Below, in pieces: positions 45,273-54,958 of a DNA stretch of 64,000 bases; position 1 is the first letter of the stretch; each line of letters begins with the position of its first letter. The notes beneath the pieces were generated by a model that saw nothing but the letters and a program-made list of their open reading frames with translations, was not told where the DNA came from and searched no databases. The translations under genes were made by a program, and so were the position numbers. The stretch comes from Catellatospora sp. TT07R-123 (GTDB lineage Bacteria; Actinomycetota; Actinomycetes; Mycobacteriales; Micromonosporaceae): contig NZ_BNEM01000001.1 in assembly GCF_018327705.1 (NCBI RefSeq), positions 3,782,001-3,846,000 of the forward strand, read 5' to 3'.

Positions 45273-46442
45273 GTGTCTTCCCTCAGCCAGCCGGGCACCG
45301 CGCCGGCCGTCGCCGCGCCGGGCGGCCCGCCGCTGTCGCGCCTGAAGCAGTCGTTCCTGGCCGCCTGGCCGGCGCTGGTGGCGTACGCCGTCGCGCGCGC
45401 CGTCGGGGTGGGCGTCTACCTGCTCGTGGCGCACCTGTCGGGCCGCGACGGCTGGCACATCCTGGGCCACCGCACCGACGCCGGGTTCTACTTCCGGATC
45501 ATCACCGAGGGCTACTCCGGCCCGCAGGTGCTGGACAAGAACGACATGGCCTTCTTCCCGCTGTACCCGATGCTGGTGCGCGGGGTGCACGAGGTGGTGC
45601 CGCTGCCCGCCGACACGGTCGCCATCCTGGTGAGCTGGCTGGCGGCGCTGATCGCGGCCTGGGGCGTCTACGCGGTCGGCGCCCACCTGCACGACCGCCG
45701 GACGGGCGTGCTGCTGGCGCTGCTGTGGGGGCTGCTGCCGCACGCGATCGTCGAGTCGATGGCGTACACCGAGGCGATCTTCACCGCGTTCGTGGCCTGG
45801 GCCCTGCTGGCGCTGCTGCGCGAGCGCTGGGTGGCCGCGGGCGCGCTGGCGCTGCTGGCCGGGCTGACCCGCCCGACCGCGCTGGCGCTGATCCCGGTGG
45901 TCGGCCTGGCCGCGCTGATCGCGGTGGTCAAGACCCGGGGCCGGGCGTGGCAGCCCTGGGTGGGCATGCTGCTGGCGCCGCTGGGCTGGCTGGGCTACAT
46001 CCTCTGGGTGGCGCAGCGCACCGGGCGCCTGGACGGCTGGTTCCACATCCAGGACGCGGGCTGGGGCTCGCGCTTCGACGGCGGGGTGTTCACCGCCAAG
46101 ACCATGGCCAGGCTGCTCAAGCACAACAGCTCGCTGGACGCGTACCTGGTCTCGTTCGTGCTGCTGGTGGCGGTCGCGCTGTTCGCGCTCACGATCATCG
46201 ACCGGCAGCCGTGGCAGCTGCTGCTGTTCAGCGGGCTGATCCTGCTGATCACCGTCGGCGGCATGAACTACTACAACTCCAAGGCCCGCTTCCTGCTCCC
46301 GGCGTTCGCCCTGCTGGTGCCGGTGGCCACCGCGCTGGCGCGGACCAGGCCGGCCCGGATGGCGGTCATCGTGCTGACGATCGCGGCGGCGTCCACCTAC
46401 TGCGGGGTCTACCTGCTGCTGATCTGGAAGCTCTCGCCCTAG
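45273..46442 (+). CDS. PIG-V-like mannosyltransferase membrane protein
   Basis: This 389-residue polytopic protein has about ten helices and the large first extracytoplasmic loop of GT-C transferases. YFRIITEGYSGPQVLDKNDM followed by AFFPLYPMLVRG is the signature of PIG-V/mannosyltransferase relatives; an Asp in that loop is usually catalytic. Conserved TYTEA-like (AYTEAIFTAFVAWALL) and LTRPTAL motifs also match. It would use a polyprenyl-phosphate mannose donor to modify a lipid or protein. GTG start; a possible -10 TAGTAT lies at 45230-45235. It is followed by a 17-bp hairpin. Confidence 0.85.
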   Translation: MSSLSQPGTAPAVAAPGGPPLSRLKQSFLAAWPALVAYAVARAVGVGVYLLVAHLSGRDGWHILGHRTDAGFYFRIITEGYSGPQVLDKNDMAFFPLYPMLVRGVHEVVPLPADTVAILVSWLAALIAAWGVYAVGAHLHDRRTGVLLALLWGLLPHAIVESMAYTEAIFTAFVAWALLALLRERWVAAGALALLAGLTRPTALALIPVVGLAALIAVVKTRGRAWQPWVGMLLAPLGWLGYILWVAQRTGRLDGWFHIQDAGWGSRFDGGVFTAKTMARLLKHNSSLDAYLVSFVLLVAVALFALTIIDRQPWQLLLFSGLILLITVGGMNYYNSKARFLLPAFALLVPVATALARTRPARMAVIVLTIAAASTYCGVYLLLIWKLSP

Positions 46443-46456
46443 CCCCGACGGGGAAG

Positions 46457-46510
46457 GGGCGAGGGCACGTGACCGGACTGCGGGGACCGGAGTGTCACGT
46501 GCCCTCGCCC
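46457..46510. terminator. 17-bp perfect inverted repeat
   Basis: GGGCGAGGGCACGTGAC (46457-46473) and its exact inverse (46494-46510) with a 20-nt loop, starting 15 bp after the mannosyltransferase stop codon. It lies between convergent genes and is probably a bidirectional terminator. Confidence 0.65.
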
Positions 46511-46724
46511 ACACGACACCGGTACGGTCCGAACGGACGCCTGGCCGGAGGCGCCGGGTCGACGGAGGCTTGTCGACCCGGATGTCGGCCGTACAGGTGC
46601 GAGGCGGCACGCCGGCGCTGGCGGAGCGCGGTGGCGGAGCCGCGGGGGCGGATGATCCGCACGGCCCGCGCCGGGGGACGGCCGGCCGGGCGGAACACCC
46701 TGGGTTGGCTGGTCGAAGCCCTGG

Positions 46725-47072
46725 TCAGTCGAAGTAGCCGCCGCGCATGCCACCGGTGCCGGTGGTGGCACTGCGCTGGCCGGAGCCGCTTCGCTCGCCG
46801 AGGGCGGCACGCCAGCCGGGCAGCGAGCGCAGCCCGTTCAGGTCGTGCCGTACGGTCCAGGCGTCCCGCCAGTGCCGGCTGGCCGCGGCTTGTGCCCGCT
46901 CTGCCAGTCGACGCGGCGGGCACGGCCAGTGCTGACCGCACCAGGTGCAGAGATCGTCGTCGTCAGGTCGCTCGTGCCGCCCGAGGATCTGCTGCGCGTC
47001 GCGCCACAGGAGCCGGTCGGCTATGTCGGTCGGTTCGGTGTCGGCGGACAGTCCATGGTCGACGGTGACCAC
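46725..47072 (-). CDS. Small Cys-containing hypothetical protein
   Basis: This 115-residue protein has DDLCTWCGQHWPCPPRRLAE (~40-60), a CxxC plus one further Cys in an Arg-rich segment that could bind zinc. A conserved-looking helical part (WRDAWTVRHDLNGLRSLPGW) and a Gly/Ser-rich tail follow. I do not recognise a function. I prefer the GTG at 47072, preceded by GGGGAAGTGG, over a start 25 codons earlier. About 210 bp between this gene and the hairpin at 46457-46510 hold nothing recognisable. Confidence 0.7.
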   Translation of the reverse strand: MVTVDHGLSADTEPTDIADRLLWRDAQQILGRHERPDDDDLCTWCGQHWPCPPRRLAERAQAAASRHWRDAWTVRHDLNGLRSLPGWRAALGERSGSGQRSATTGTGGMRGGYFD

Positions 47073-47183
47073 GTTTCCACTTCCCCTCGGTAGCGGTGCC
47101 GCTTCCGTACGCTTAGTAGAACTGCGGGGCAAGCAGATTCGTCGCACAGACTGTGCGATTGGCTGTACACGCCGTCATCCGAA

Positions 47184-48248
47184 TCAGCGACGTGCCGCTC
47201 TGGCTGCTAGGACGCCGATCAGCAGGGCGAGCCCGACGAGCAGCAGCGCCACCCCGAACCAGGTCACCGGCTGCGACACCAGGGCCAGCATCCGGCCCGC
47301 CTCGGAGGTGGCCGACGGCGTGGCCGCGAGGCCCGGGTCCGGCGTGCCCGGGTCGTCCCCGGTCGGGGTCGCGACCGGCCGCGGGCTGCGGTCGCAGATC
47401 AGATCGAGGGGGTACGGAAACCGCCTGGTCGCCGGGATCGCGCTCGGCGACGGGCTGGGACTCGGCGACGGACTCGCGCTGGGACTGGCGCTGGGCGACG
47501 GGGCGGCACTCGGGCTCGGGCTCGGCGACGGGCTCGCGCTGCGGCTCGGCGTCGGGCTGGCGGCGGCCCCCGCGCCCGGCGGCGGCGCGGCGGGACTCGC
47601 CGCGAGGCCCGCGCCCGCCTGCCGCTCGGTCCGGCTCGGCACGAGGTGGGCGTTCGGGGCCGGGTGCGGCACGGTCGGGCCCGGCACGACGTGCGCGTTC
47701 GCCCCCGGCTCGGTGCCGCCGCCGGTTCCCGGCACGACGTGCGCGGCCGGGGGCGGCGAGGGCGACGGGGAGGCCGAGGCGTCGACGACGTCGGCGCGCG
47801 GGGCGAAGATCAGGCCGCTGGGCAGCGGCCCGCTGAGCACCAGCCGCAGCGCGTCCGGGAAGTGCCACAGCAGGTCCCGGTCGGGCCCGGTCAGGGTCGG
47901 CAGCCGGGGCACGGTCCAGGCGAAGTCGTAGCCGACCCCGCGCGTGTCCACGTTGATCAGCAGCGGCCCCCCGAACGTGGGATTGGGCTCGAAGCTCAGC
48001 TCCTCGATCTGGTCGAGGTCGGCGGCGGTCAGCCAGAGCACGTTGGTCTGGCCGGGGGCGAGCCGGACCACCGCCCGGGTCCCCGGCGGATACGGCGAGG
48101 CGAGCTGCTCGCCGCCCTCGCCCTGCGGCCGGACGGTCGCCACGCAGGCGCTCAACTGGGCTGAGTGCGCGAAGTCCCCACCGGACGGCCTCGGCGAGGG
48201 AGCCAGCCCGATCACCATGCTCAGGACCGCTGCGACGGCGGCACGCAC
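47184..48248 (-). CDS. Choice-of-anchor A-like surface protein with SP repeats
   Basis: This 354-residue protein has a signal-peptide-like N-terminus (~1-20). A folded domain (~30-155) contains LWHFPDALRLVLSGPLPSGL and FAPRADV, resembling the second half of choice-of-anchor A domains. Three AHVVPG-like repeats (~169-205) and a long Ser/Pro/Ala spacer (~215-285) follow. A C-terminal membrane helix ends in AARAARR (~325-354), with the short basic tail of an anchored surface protein. The usual beginning of the domain is missing, so it may be a shortened or variant form. Function unknown. Confidence 0.75.
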   Translation of the reverse strand: MRAAVAAVLSMVIGLAPSPRPSGGDFAHSAQLSACVATVRPQGEGGEQLASPYPPGTRAVVRLAPGQTNVLWLTAADLDQIEELSFEPNPTFGGPLLINVDTRGVGYDFAWTVPRLPTLTGPDRDLLWHFPDALRLVLSGPLPSGLIFAPRADVVDASASPSPSPPPAAHVVPGTGGGTEPGANAHVVPGPTVPHPAPNAHLVPSRTERQAGAGLAASPAAPPPGAGAAASPTPSRSASPSPSPSPSAAPSPSASPSASPSPSPSPSPSAIPATRRFPYPLDLICDRSPRPVATPTGDDPGTPDPGLAATPSATSEAGRMLALVSQPVTWFGVALLLVGLALLIGVLAARAARR

Positions 48249-48336
48249 CCCCGCACCCTATCCCGTCCGCACCACCCCGGACGGTCCCGCCGCACCCCGG
48301 TCCCGAAGGTTTCGGCGGGACCGGGGGCGGTGCGGG

Positions 48337-49710
<1,374 letters not shown>

Positions 49711-49745
49711 TGGTCAACTCTAAAGCCGGCAGCACCCCGCGGGCG

Positions 49746-50144
49746 TCAGGCGACCTCCCCCTCGATGACCGTGCCCGGCCCGGCCGGTGGCGGCGTGGCC
49801 GCCCGCCCGGCCGCCGGCGGGATCGAGCCCTCCCAGGCCAGGAAGCGGTCGGTCTCGCTCAGCAGCGCGCCGGCGATCCAGCCGACCACGATCATGTCGT
49901 CCACGAGGCCGAAGACGAGCAGGAAAGCCTCGGGAACGATGTCGACGGGCGAAACCACGTACGCGGTCGCGGCGGTGATCAGCATCAGGCGGCCGAACCC
50001 GTCATACCGCCCGCGCAGCGTGGCCACGAGCATCCGCGGCATGGCGCCCAGCCGCTGGCCCAGGCTCGCGTTGCTGCCCGACCCCGTGACCATGGCCTTC
50101 CACAGCGCTGTGAACGCCGCCGTACGACGCAATGTGCGTCCCAT
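49746..50144 (-). CDS. DUF1232 (YkvA) family membrane protein
   Basis: This 132-residue protein has the DUF1232 signature YVVSPVDIVPEAFLLVFGLV (~57-76) and two hydrophobic segments. The C-terminus is Pro/Ala-rich. I chose the ATG at 50144 (MGRTLRR), preceded by GGAGGCGAG, over a start 28 codons upstream. It is divergent from the SGNH hydrolase unit across ~45 bp to the leader ORF. Function of the family is unknown. Confidence 0.87.
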   Translation of the reverse strand: MGRTLRRTAAFTALWKAMVTGSGSNASLGQRLGAMPRMLVATLRGRYDGFGRLMLITAATAYVVSPVDIVPEAFLLVFGLVDDMIVVGWIAGALLSETDRFLAWEGSIPPAAGRAATPPPAGPGTVIEGEVA

Positions 50145-50176
50145 CTCGCCTCCATCCACGCGCTTCCGAAGAGCGC

Positions 50177-50189
50177 TACCTTCTTGGCT
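50177..50189 (+). promoter_or_regulatory. Leaderless-type -10 box of the leader ORF
   Basis: TACCTT (50177-50182) ends 7 nt before the ATG of the 29-residue leader ORF at 50190. Transcription would then begin at or next to that ATG. Confidence 0.45.
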
Positions 50190-50279
50190 ATGAAGCGTTG
50201 CGAGCGAGCCGGCCGCCCGGTGCGGCACCGCCAGACGCCGATGCCTTCAGCGGCACCGCGCAGAGCGAGTTGGCTATGA
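50190..50279 (+). CDS. Candidate 29-residue leader ORF coupled to the SGNH gene
   Basis: The frame starts MKRCERAGRP and ends RRASWL with a TGA that overlaps the ATG of the first SGNH hydrolase (ATGA, 50276-50279). A TACCTT box 7 nt before its ATG suggests a leaderless transcript starting here, so the hydrolase would be translated by coupling. It is basic, with eight Arg/Lys residues. Whether the peptide itself matters is unknown. An equally good view is that it is only a non-functional 5' leader. Confidence 0.45.
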   Translation: MKRCERAGRPVRHRQTPMPSAAPRRASWL

Positions 50280-51346
50280 GCGAGATTACTTCGCCGACGC
50301 ACGCGGCGGCACGCAGTCGCGGTCGGGACCTGGTCCGGATGGCCATGTGGGGCGGCGGCGCCCTCACCGCGCTGGGCCTGGCCACGGTCGGGGTGATGCT
50401 CGGGCAGGCCGAGGCCGCCCGCCGCACCATCCCGCTGGCGGTCGCACCGCCGCCGCGCTCGGACGGCCTGTACGGCGGCCGCCAGCCGGGCGAACCGCTG
50501 CGCATGGTGATGCTGGGCGACTCGTCGGCCGCCGGGCTGGGCGCGCTGCGCGCCCGGCAGACCCCGGCCGCGCTGATCGCGACCGGCCTGTCCCGGCGCC
50601 TGTCCCGGCCGGTGCTGCTGCACAACCTGGCCGTGGTCGGCTCGACCTCGATGAGCATGCTGCCGCAGGTGGAGGAGGCGCTGGAGCTGCGCCCCGACCT
50701 CGCGGTGATCCTGGTCGGCGCCAACGACATCACCCACCGCGCCGGCACCGCCCTGTCGGTCAAGCACCTGGCCGACTCGGTGCGGCGGCTGCGCGAACTC
50801 GGCGCCGAGGTGATCGTGGGCACCTGCCCCGACCTGGGCGCCGTGCAGCCGATCCGGGCGCCGCTGCGCTGGGTGGCCCGCTCCTGGAGCCGCCAGCTGG
50901 CCGCGGCCCAGACCGTGGCCGTGGTCGAGGCGGGCGGGCGCACCGTCTCGCTGGGCGACCTGCTCGGGCCGACGTTCTCGGCGCAGCCGCACCGGATGTT
51001 CGCCCGCGACCGCTTCCACCCGTCCGCCGAGGGCTACGCGCTGGCCGCGTCGGTGCTGCTCCCGACGGTGGTGGCGGCCCTGCGCGCGCCGACGGGGCCG
51101 CAGGCGCCGCAAGAGCGCGCGAAGACGGCCGCCGACGGGGTACGGTCGCTGCCACAGGCCGCGGTCGAGGCGGCACGCCATGCCGGCACCGAGGTGAGCG
51201 GCGTACGCGTGGACGGTCGCGATCGCGGACCGGCCGGCCGGTGGGCGCAGCTGCGCCGCCGGGTGCGGGAGGTGGTCCGTCCCGCGGAGGCGACCTGGAC
51301 CGCGGGCATGGACCGGACTGCGGACGTTAGCGAGGCGCAAGCATGA
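50276..51346 (+). CDS. SGNH/GDSL-type hydrolase
   Basis: This 356-residue esterase-like protein has an N-terminal membrane helix (~25-45) facing outward. The SGNH blocks are all seen: MVMLGDSSAAGLG (catalytic Ser, ~77-89), the NLAVVGSTS glycine block, ILVGANDIT (Asn), and DRFHPSAEGYALA with the Asp and His. A ~100-residue basic, helical C-terminal extension follows. The ATG at 50276 overlaps the stop of a short leader ORF, and the stop codon overlaps the start of a second SGNH gene. The substrate is probably a lipid or cell-envelope ester (inference). Confidence 0.88.
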   Translation: MSEITSPTHAAARSRGRDLVRMAMWGGGALTALGLATVGVMLGQAEAARRTIPLAVAPPPRSDGLYGGRQPGEPLRMVMLGDSSAAGLGALRARQTPAALIATGLSRRLSRPVLLHNLAVVGSTSMSMLPQVEEALELRPDLAVILVGANDITHRAGTALSVKHLADSVRRLRELGAEVIVGTCPDLGAVQPIRAPLRWVARSWSRQLAAAQTVAVVEAGGRTVSLGDLLGPTFSAQPHRMFARDRFHPSAEGYALAASVLLPTVVAALRAPTGPQAPQERAKTAADGVRSLPQAAVEAARHAGTEVSGVRVDGRDRGPAGRWAQLRRRVREVVRPAEATWTAGMDRTADVSEAQA

Positions 51347-52161
51347 CCTGGGCTCGGAAGCTGGGCAAGGCCGCCGCGATCACGCTGATCGCGGGGACGG
51401 TGGGCGGCGCGGCGCTGCTGGCCGCCGAGGCCGTCATCGCCCGTACCCGGCGCTATGCCAAGCCCGAGCTCGGCCTGGCGCTGCGCACCACCATGGGCGG
51501 CGACGAGCTGGCCCCGCTGCGGCTGGTGATGCTCGGCGACTCCGCCGCGCTGGGCGTGGGCGTGGACCGGGTGGTCGACACCGTCGGCGGCCAGCTCGCG
51601 GTGCTGCTGGCGGCGGGCGAGAGCGGCGAGCCGGGCCGCGGGCCCCGGCGCGGCACGGCACGGCAGGTGGCTCTGTCCAGCGTCGGTGTGGCGGGCTCCC
51701 GCTCCTCGGACCTGGCCACCCAGGTGGCCCGGTGCCTGCTCGGCGACCGCCCGGAGGTGGCGGTGATCCTGGTCGGCGGCAACGACGCCATCACCCTGCG
51801 CCGCCCGTCGGACGCGGCGGCGTACCTGGGGGCGGCGGTGCGGCGGCTGCGCGAGTCGGGCGTCGAGGTGGTCGTGGGCACCTGCCCGGACCTGGGCGCG
51901 GCGCGGGCCATCGCCCCGCCGCTGCGGCAGGTGGTGGGCTGGCTGGGCCGCCGGGTGGCGCGGGCGCAGGTGCGCGCGGTGCACGCCGCCGGGGGTGCCG
52001 TGGTCGATCTCGCGGTGGAGACGGGGCCGGTGTTCCGGGCCGACCCGAACACGCTGTCGGCCGACCGCTACCACCCGTCCGCCGACGGATACCGGGTCTG
52101 GGCGTACGCCCTGCTCCCGGCGGTCGCGCACGCGGCCGGCGTGACCCCCAGACTCCCCTGA
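51343..52161 (+). CDS. SGNH/GDSL-type hydrolase, second copy
   Basis: This 272-residue paralogue has the same order: one N-terminal membrane helix (~10-28), LVMLGDSAALGVG (catalytic Ser, ~61-73), the SVGVAGSRS block, ILVGGNDAIT, and DRYHPSADGYRVW with the Asp-His pair. It lacks the long C-terminal extension of its neighbour. The ATG overlaps the previous stop codon by 4 bases (ATGA), so the pair is coupled. It likely arose by tandem duplication and acts at the cell surface on a related ester. Confidence 0.88.
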   Translation: MTWARKLGKAAAITLIAGTVGGAALLAAEAVIARTRRYAKPELGLALRTTMGGDELAPLRLVMLGDSAALGVGVDRVVDTVGGQLAVLLAAGESGEPGRGPRRGTARQVALSSVGVAGSRSSDLATQVARCLLGDRPEVAVILVGGNDAITLRRPSDAAAYLGAAVRRLRESGVEVVVGTCPDLGAARAIAPPLRQVVGWLGRRVARAQVRAVHAAGGAVVDLAVETGPVFRADPNTLSADRYHPSADGYRVWAYALLPAVAHAAGVTPRLP

Positions 52162-52204
52162 GGAACTCGTCACTCCCGCCTGGCGCACCAAGTTACCCGT
52201 GAGT

Positions 52205-52216
52205 TAACGTCCGTTC
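52205..52216 (+). promoter_or_regulatory. Leaderless-type -10 box of the thiolase gene
   Basis: TAACGT (52205-52210) ends 6 nt before the ATG at 52217, with no ribosome site. This fits a leaderless transcript. Confidence 0.45.
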
Positions 52217-53464
52217 ATGTCTGATGCTGTCATCGTCGCCACCGCCCGGTCTCCGATCGGCCGGGCCGGCAAGGGTTCGCTGCGCGACCTGCGCGCCGAC
52301 GACCTCACCGCCACCATCATCCAGGCCGCCCTGGACAAGGTCCCCGGACTCGACCCGGGCGAGATCGACGACCTCTACCTGGGCTGCGGCCTGCCCGGTG
52401 GCGAGCAGGGCTTCAACATGGGCAAGGTGGTCGCCACCCTGCTCGGGCTGGACTCGCTGCCCGCCGCCACGATCACCCGGTACTGCGCCTCGTCGCTCCA
52501 GACCACTCGGATGGCGTTCCACGCGATCAAGGCGGGCGAGGGCGACGTGTTCATCTCGGCCGGCGTCGAGATGGTCTCCCGGTATGCCCGCGGCAACTCC
52601 GACTGGCTGCCCCCGGACGCGGCGGCCGCCGTCGGCGGGGCGTGGAACAACCCGCGCTTCGCGGCGGCCCAGGCCCGCTCGGCCCGGCGTGCCGAGGCGG
52701 GCGCGCCGGCCTGGCACGACCCGCGGGCGGACGGCGAGCTGCCCGACATCTACCTGACCATGGGCCAGACCGCGGAGAACCTGGCCCAGCTGCACGGGGT
52801 CACCCGCGAGGAGATGGACGCGTTCGGCGTACGGTCGCAGAACCTCGCCGAGCAGGCGATCAAGGACGGCTTCTGGGCCCGGGAGATCACCCCGGTGATC
52901 ACTCCGGACGGCACCGTGGTCAGCACCGACGACGGTCCGCGCCCCGGCATCACGCTGGAGGGCACCGCCACGCTCAAGCCGGTGTTCCGCCCCGACGGCC
53001 GGATCACCGCGGGCAACTGCTGCCCCCTCAACGACGGCGCCGCCGCGGTCGTGATCATGAGCGGCAGCAGGGCGCGGGAGCTGGGCCTGACCCCGCTGGC
53101 CCGGATCCTGTCCACCGGCGTCACCGCGATGAGCCCCGAGATCATGGGCATCGGCCCGGTCGAGGCCAGCCGCCAGGCGCTGCGGCGGGCGGGCATGACC
53201 ATCGACGACGTCGACCTCTGCGAGATCAACGAGGCGTTCGCGGCGCAGGTCATCCCGTCGTACCAGCAGCTGGGGCTGCCGCTGGAGAAGCTGAACACGA
53301 TGGGCGGCGCGATCGCGGTCGGCCACCCGTTCGGCATGACCGGGGCCCGCATCACCGGCACCCTGATCAACGCGCTCCAGTGGCACGACAAGAGCATCGG
53401 CCTGGAGACCATGTGCGTCGGCGGCGGCCAGGGCATGGCCATGGTCATCGAACGCCTCAGCTGA
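52217..53464 (+). CDS. Acetyl-CoA acyltransferase (thiolase)
   Basis: This 415-residue thiolase cleaves 3-oxoacyl-CoA or condenses acetyl-CoA. The acyl-carrying cysteine is C90 in TRYCASSLQT. The base histidine is in GHPFGMTGAR, and the second cysteine is in MCVGGGQGMA near the C-terminus. CEINEAFAAQVIPS supplies the family Asn-Glu segment. Length is typical of degradative thiolases. No hydratase/dehydrogenase partner is adjacent. It can be placed with the acyl-CoA dehydrogenase at 3491 in beta-oxidation only by inference. Confidence 0.95.
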   Translation: MSDAVIVATARSPIGRAGKGSLRDLRADDLTATIIQAALDKVPGLDPGEIDDLYLGCGLPGGEQGFNMGKVVATLLGLDSLPAATITRYCASSLQTTRMAFHAIKAGEGDVFISAGVEMVSRYARGNSDWLPPDAAAAVGGAWNNPRFAAAQARSARRAEAGAPAWHDPRADGELPDIYLTMGQTAENLAQLHGVTREEMDAFGVRSQNLAEQAIKDGFWAREITPVITPDGTVVSTDDGPRPGITLEGTATLKPVFRPDGRITAGNCCPLNDGAAAVVIMSGSRARELGLTPLARILSTGVTAMSPEIMGIGPVEASRQALRRAGMTIDDVDLCEINEAFAAQVIPSYQQLGLPLEKLNTMGGAIAVGHPFGMTGARITGTLINALQWHDKSIGLETMCVGGGQGMAMVIERLS

Positions 53465-53532
53465 CCGACCCACCCACCCGCCTCCCGGGCCCGCCCCACT
53501 CCGGACGGGCGCCGGGGCCCCAAGATCACGCA

Positions 53533-53589
53533 AGTTGCCGGGCAATCGGGCGAAAGAGGAGCCCTCATATGCCCGATTGCCCGGCAACT
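53533..53589. terminator. 19-bp perfect inverted repeat
   Basis: AGTTGCCGGGCAATCGGGC (53533-53551) and its exact inverse (53571-53589) with a 19-nt loop. It lies between the convergent thiolase gene and the small gene at 53622. A bidirectional terminator or a palindromic repeat element. Confidence 0.6.
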
Positions 53590-53621
53590 CGGCTGGTCTT
53601 GAACGACGTTCCCGGACGGGG

Positions 53622-53921
53622 TCAGGTGTCGAGGGTGTGGCGGAGGGCGGCGATGTCGGCGGTGGTCGACGCCACCAGGTCGGGGGCGGGGGCCAGCGAG
53701 ATCAGCTCGCCGACCACCACACGGAGCTGGTCGGCCAGCGCCAGGTCGGTCAGGCGCGGCACGGCCCGGCGCGGCGTGCCGCCCAGGTCGGCGGCCTGAT
53801 CCGCGACCCGCTGCACCAGCAGGTGCATCGACTCGCCCCGGTCGGCCCAGCGGGCGGGCGTCCAGTGGCCGACCTGGTTGGCGAGGAGATCGGCCGCTCG
53901 CCGCAGCTGCTCGGTGCTCAC
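53622..53921 (-). CDS. Small hypothetical protein
   Basis: This ~99-residue, largely helical protein (VSTEQLRRAADLLANQVGHW at the start) has no membrane segment or recognisable motif. The GTG at 53921 is the best start, though its ribosome site (AGGGGCGG) is distant; a frame 18 codons longer exists. Third-position GC supports coding. It may be monocistronic. Confidence 0.6.
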   Translation of the reverse strand: MSTEQLRRAADLLANQVGHWTPARWADRGESMHLLVQRVADQAADLGGTPRRAVPRLTDLALADQLRVVVGELISLAPAPDLVASTTADIAALRHTLDT

Positions 53922-54008
53922 GCACAGGATTGTGCCGCCCCTGCATGAACGACGCCGCCGCGGGCTGGTGCCCACGGCGGCGTGTCGGTCTGCGGCCTGC
54001 CCGCCGGA

Positions 54009-54806
54009 CTAGTCGTCCTGCAGGTACGACAGCAGGCGCAGGAACTCCAGGTACATCCAGACCAGCTCGACCAGCAGGCCGAACGCGCCGAGCCAGCCGT
54101 ACTTGCGCGGCAGGCCGGCGGCGATGCCGTCCTCGATCTGCTTGAAGTTGACCACGAACATCAGCGCGGCCACCACGATGCAGACGAGGCTGAAGCCGAT
54201 CGCGAGCGGGCCGCCGTTGCGCAGCGGGCTCGCCGAGCCGGTGATCAGGTAGATCGCCAGGTTGACCAGCATCACCACGCCGAGGCCGGCGGTGACGCCG
54301 ATGACCACGCGCATGAACTTCGGCGTGGCCCGGATGACCTTCGCCTTGTAGAGCACCGCCATGGTCAGGAAGACGCCCAGCGTGGCGATGACCGCCTGGA
54401 GGACGATGCCGTCGAAGGCGGTGTTGTAGGCCCTGCTCACCGCGCCGAGGAACACGCCCTCGATGAGCGCGTAGGCGCACATCACCAGGGCGTTGGTCAC
54501 CTGCGCGAACGAAATGATCATGCCAACGATGAGGCCGGCGACCGCCGCGGCGATCCAGACCGGAGCGAGCAGTTCGAACGGCAGGACCGTCCAGGTCACG
54601 GCGGCCGACAGGGCGGCGAGGCCGAGCAGCGTGATGGTCTTGACCACCACGTCGTCGAGCGTCATCACGTCGGCGTGGCCGGTCTGCACCACCTCGGGGT
54701 AGCCGCCCGGGGCGTAACTGGTCGGCACGCCCTGGCCCGGCACGCTGTACCGGGGCTGCTGCGCGGCCGCGCCGATCCGGTTGAGGACCGGATTGGAACT
54801 CTTCAC
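54009..54806 (-). CDS. Bax inhibitor-1/YccA family membrane protein
   Basis: This 265-residue protein has a polar N-terminus (~1-50) with a Pro/Gly-rich stretch, then seven membrane helices, the usual number for the family. AYALIEGVFLGAVSRAYNTA (~110-130) and the final LVWMYLEFLRLLSYLQDD are family signatures. It is related to the TMBIM/YccA proteins that leak calcium or interact with the membrane protease FtsH; its role here is unknown. It is the next - strand gene downstream of tRNA-Leu, with ~150 bp between. Confidence 0.93.
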   Translation of the reverse strand: MKSSNPVLNRIGAAAQQPRYSVPGQGVPTSYAPGGYPEVVQTGHADVMTLDDVVVKTITLLGLAALSAAVTWTVLPFELLAPVWIAAAVAGLIVGMIISFAQVTNALVMCAYALIEGVFLGAVSRAYNTAFDGIVLQAVIATLGVFLTMAVLYKAKVIRATPKFMRVVIGVTAGLGVVMLVNLAIYLITGSASPLRNGGPLAIGFSLVCIVVAALMFVVNFKQIEDGIAAGLPRKYGWLGAFGLLVELVWMYLEFLRLLSYLQDD

Positions 54807-54925
54807 TGCGCTTTCTCGCCTCCTCCATGGATGGTGGCGTCAGCGTAGCGGATCGGCGCACCCTGGAAAGTACGTCTATCAGGCTGAAGATCGGATTCGG
54901 CGTTCCGGTGCCACAACGGGCAAAT

Positions 54926-54939
54926 CCCTGTGAGCAGGG
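54926..54939 (-). terminator. Short hairpin downstream of tRNA-Leu
   Basis: CCCTG (54926-54930) and CAGGG (54935-54939) form a 5-bp stem with a 4-nt loop. In the - strand transcript it is followed by ATTTG, about 20 nt after the tRNA end. A weak intrinsic terminator. Confidence 0.4.
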
Positions 54940-54958
54940 CGGGTTCGCTCCGTATCGG

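Noticed and set aside
47440..47560. Short periodic repeat that might be a CRISPR array
   Set aside because: It is the codon repeat of an SPSPS spacer inside a coding gene, with no constant repeats or unique spacers. No CRISPR or cas gene was seen in the window.
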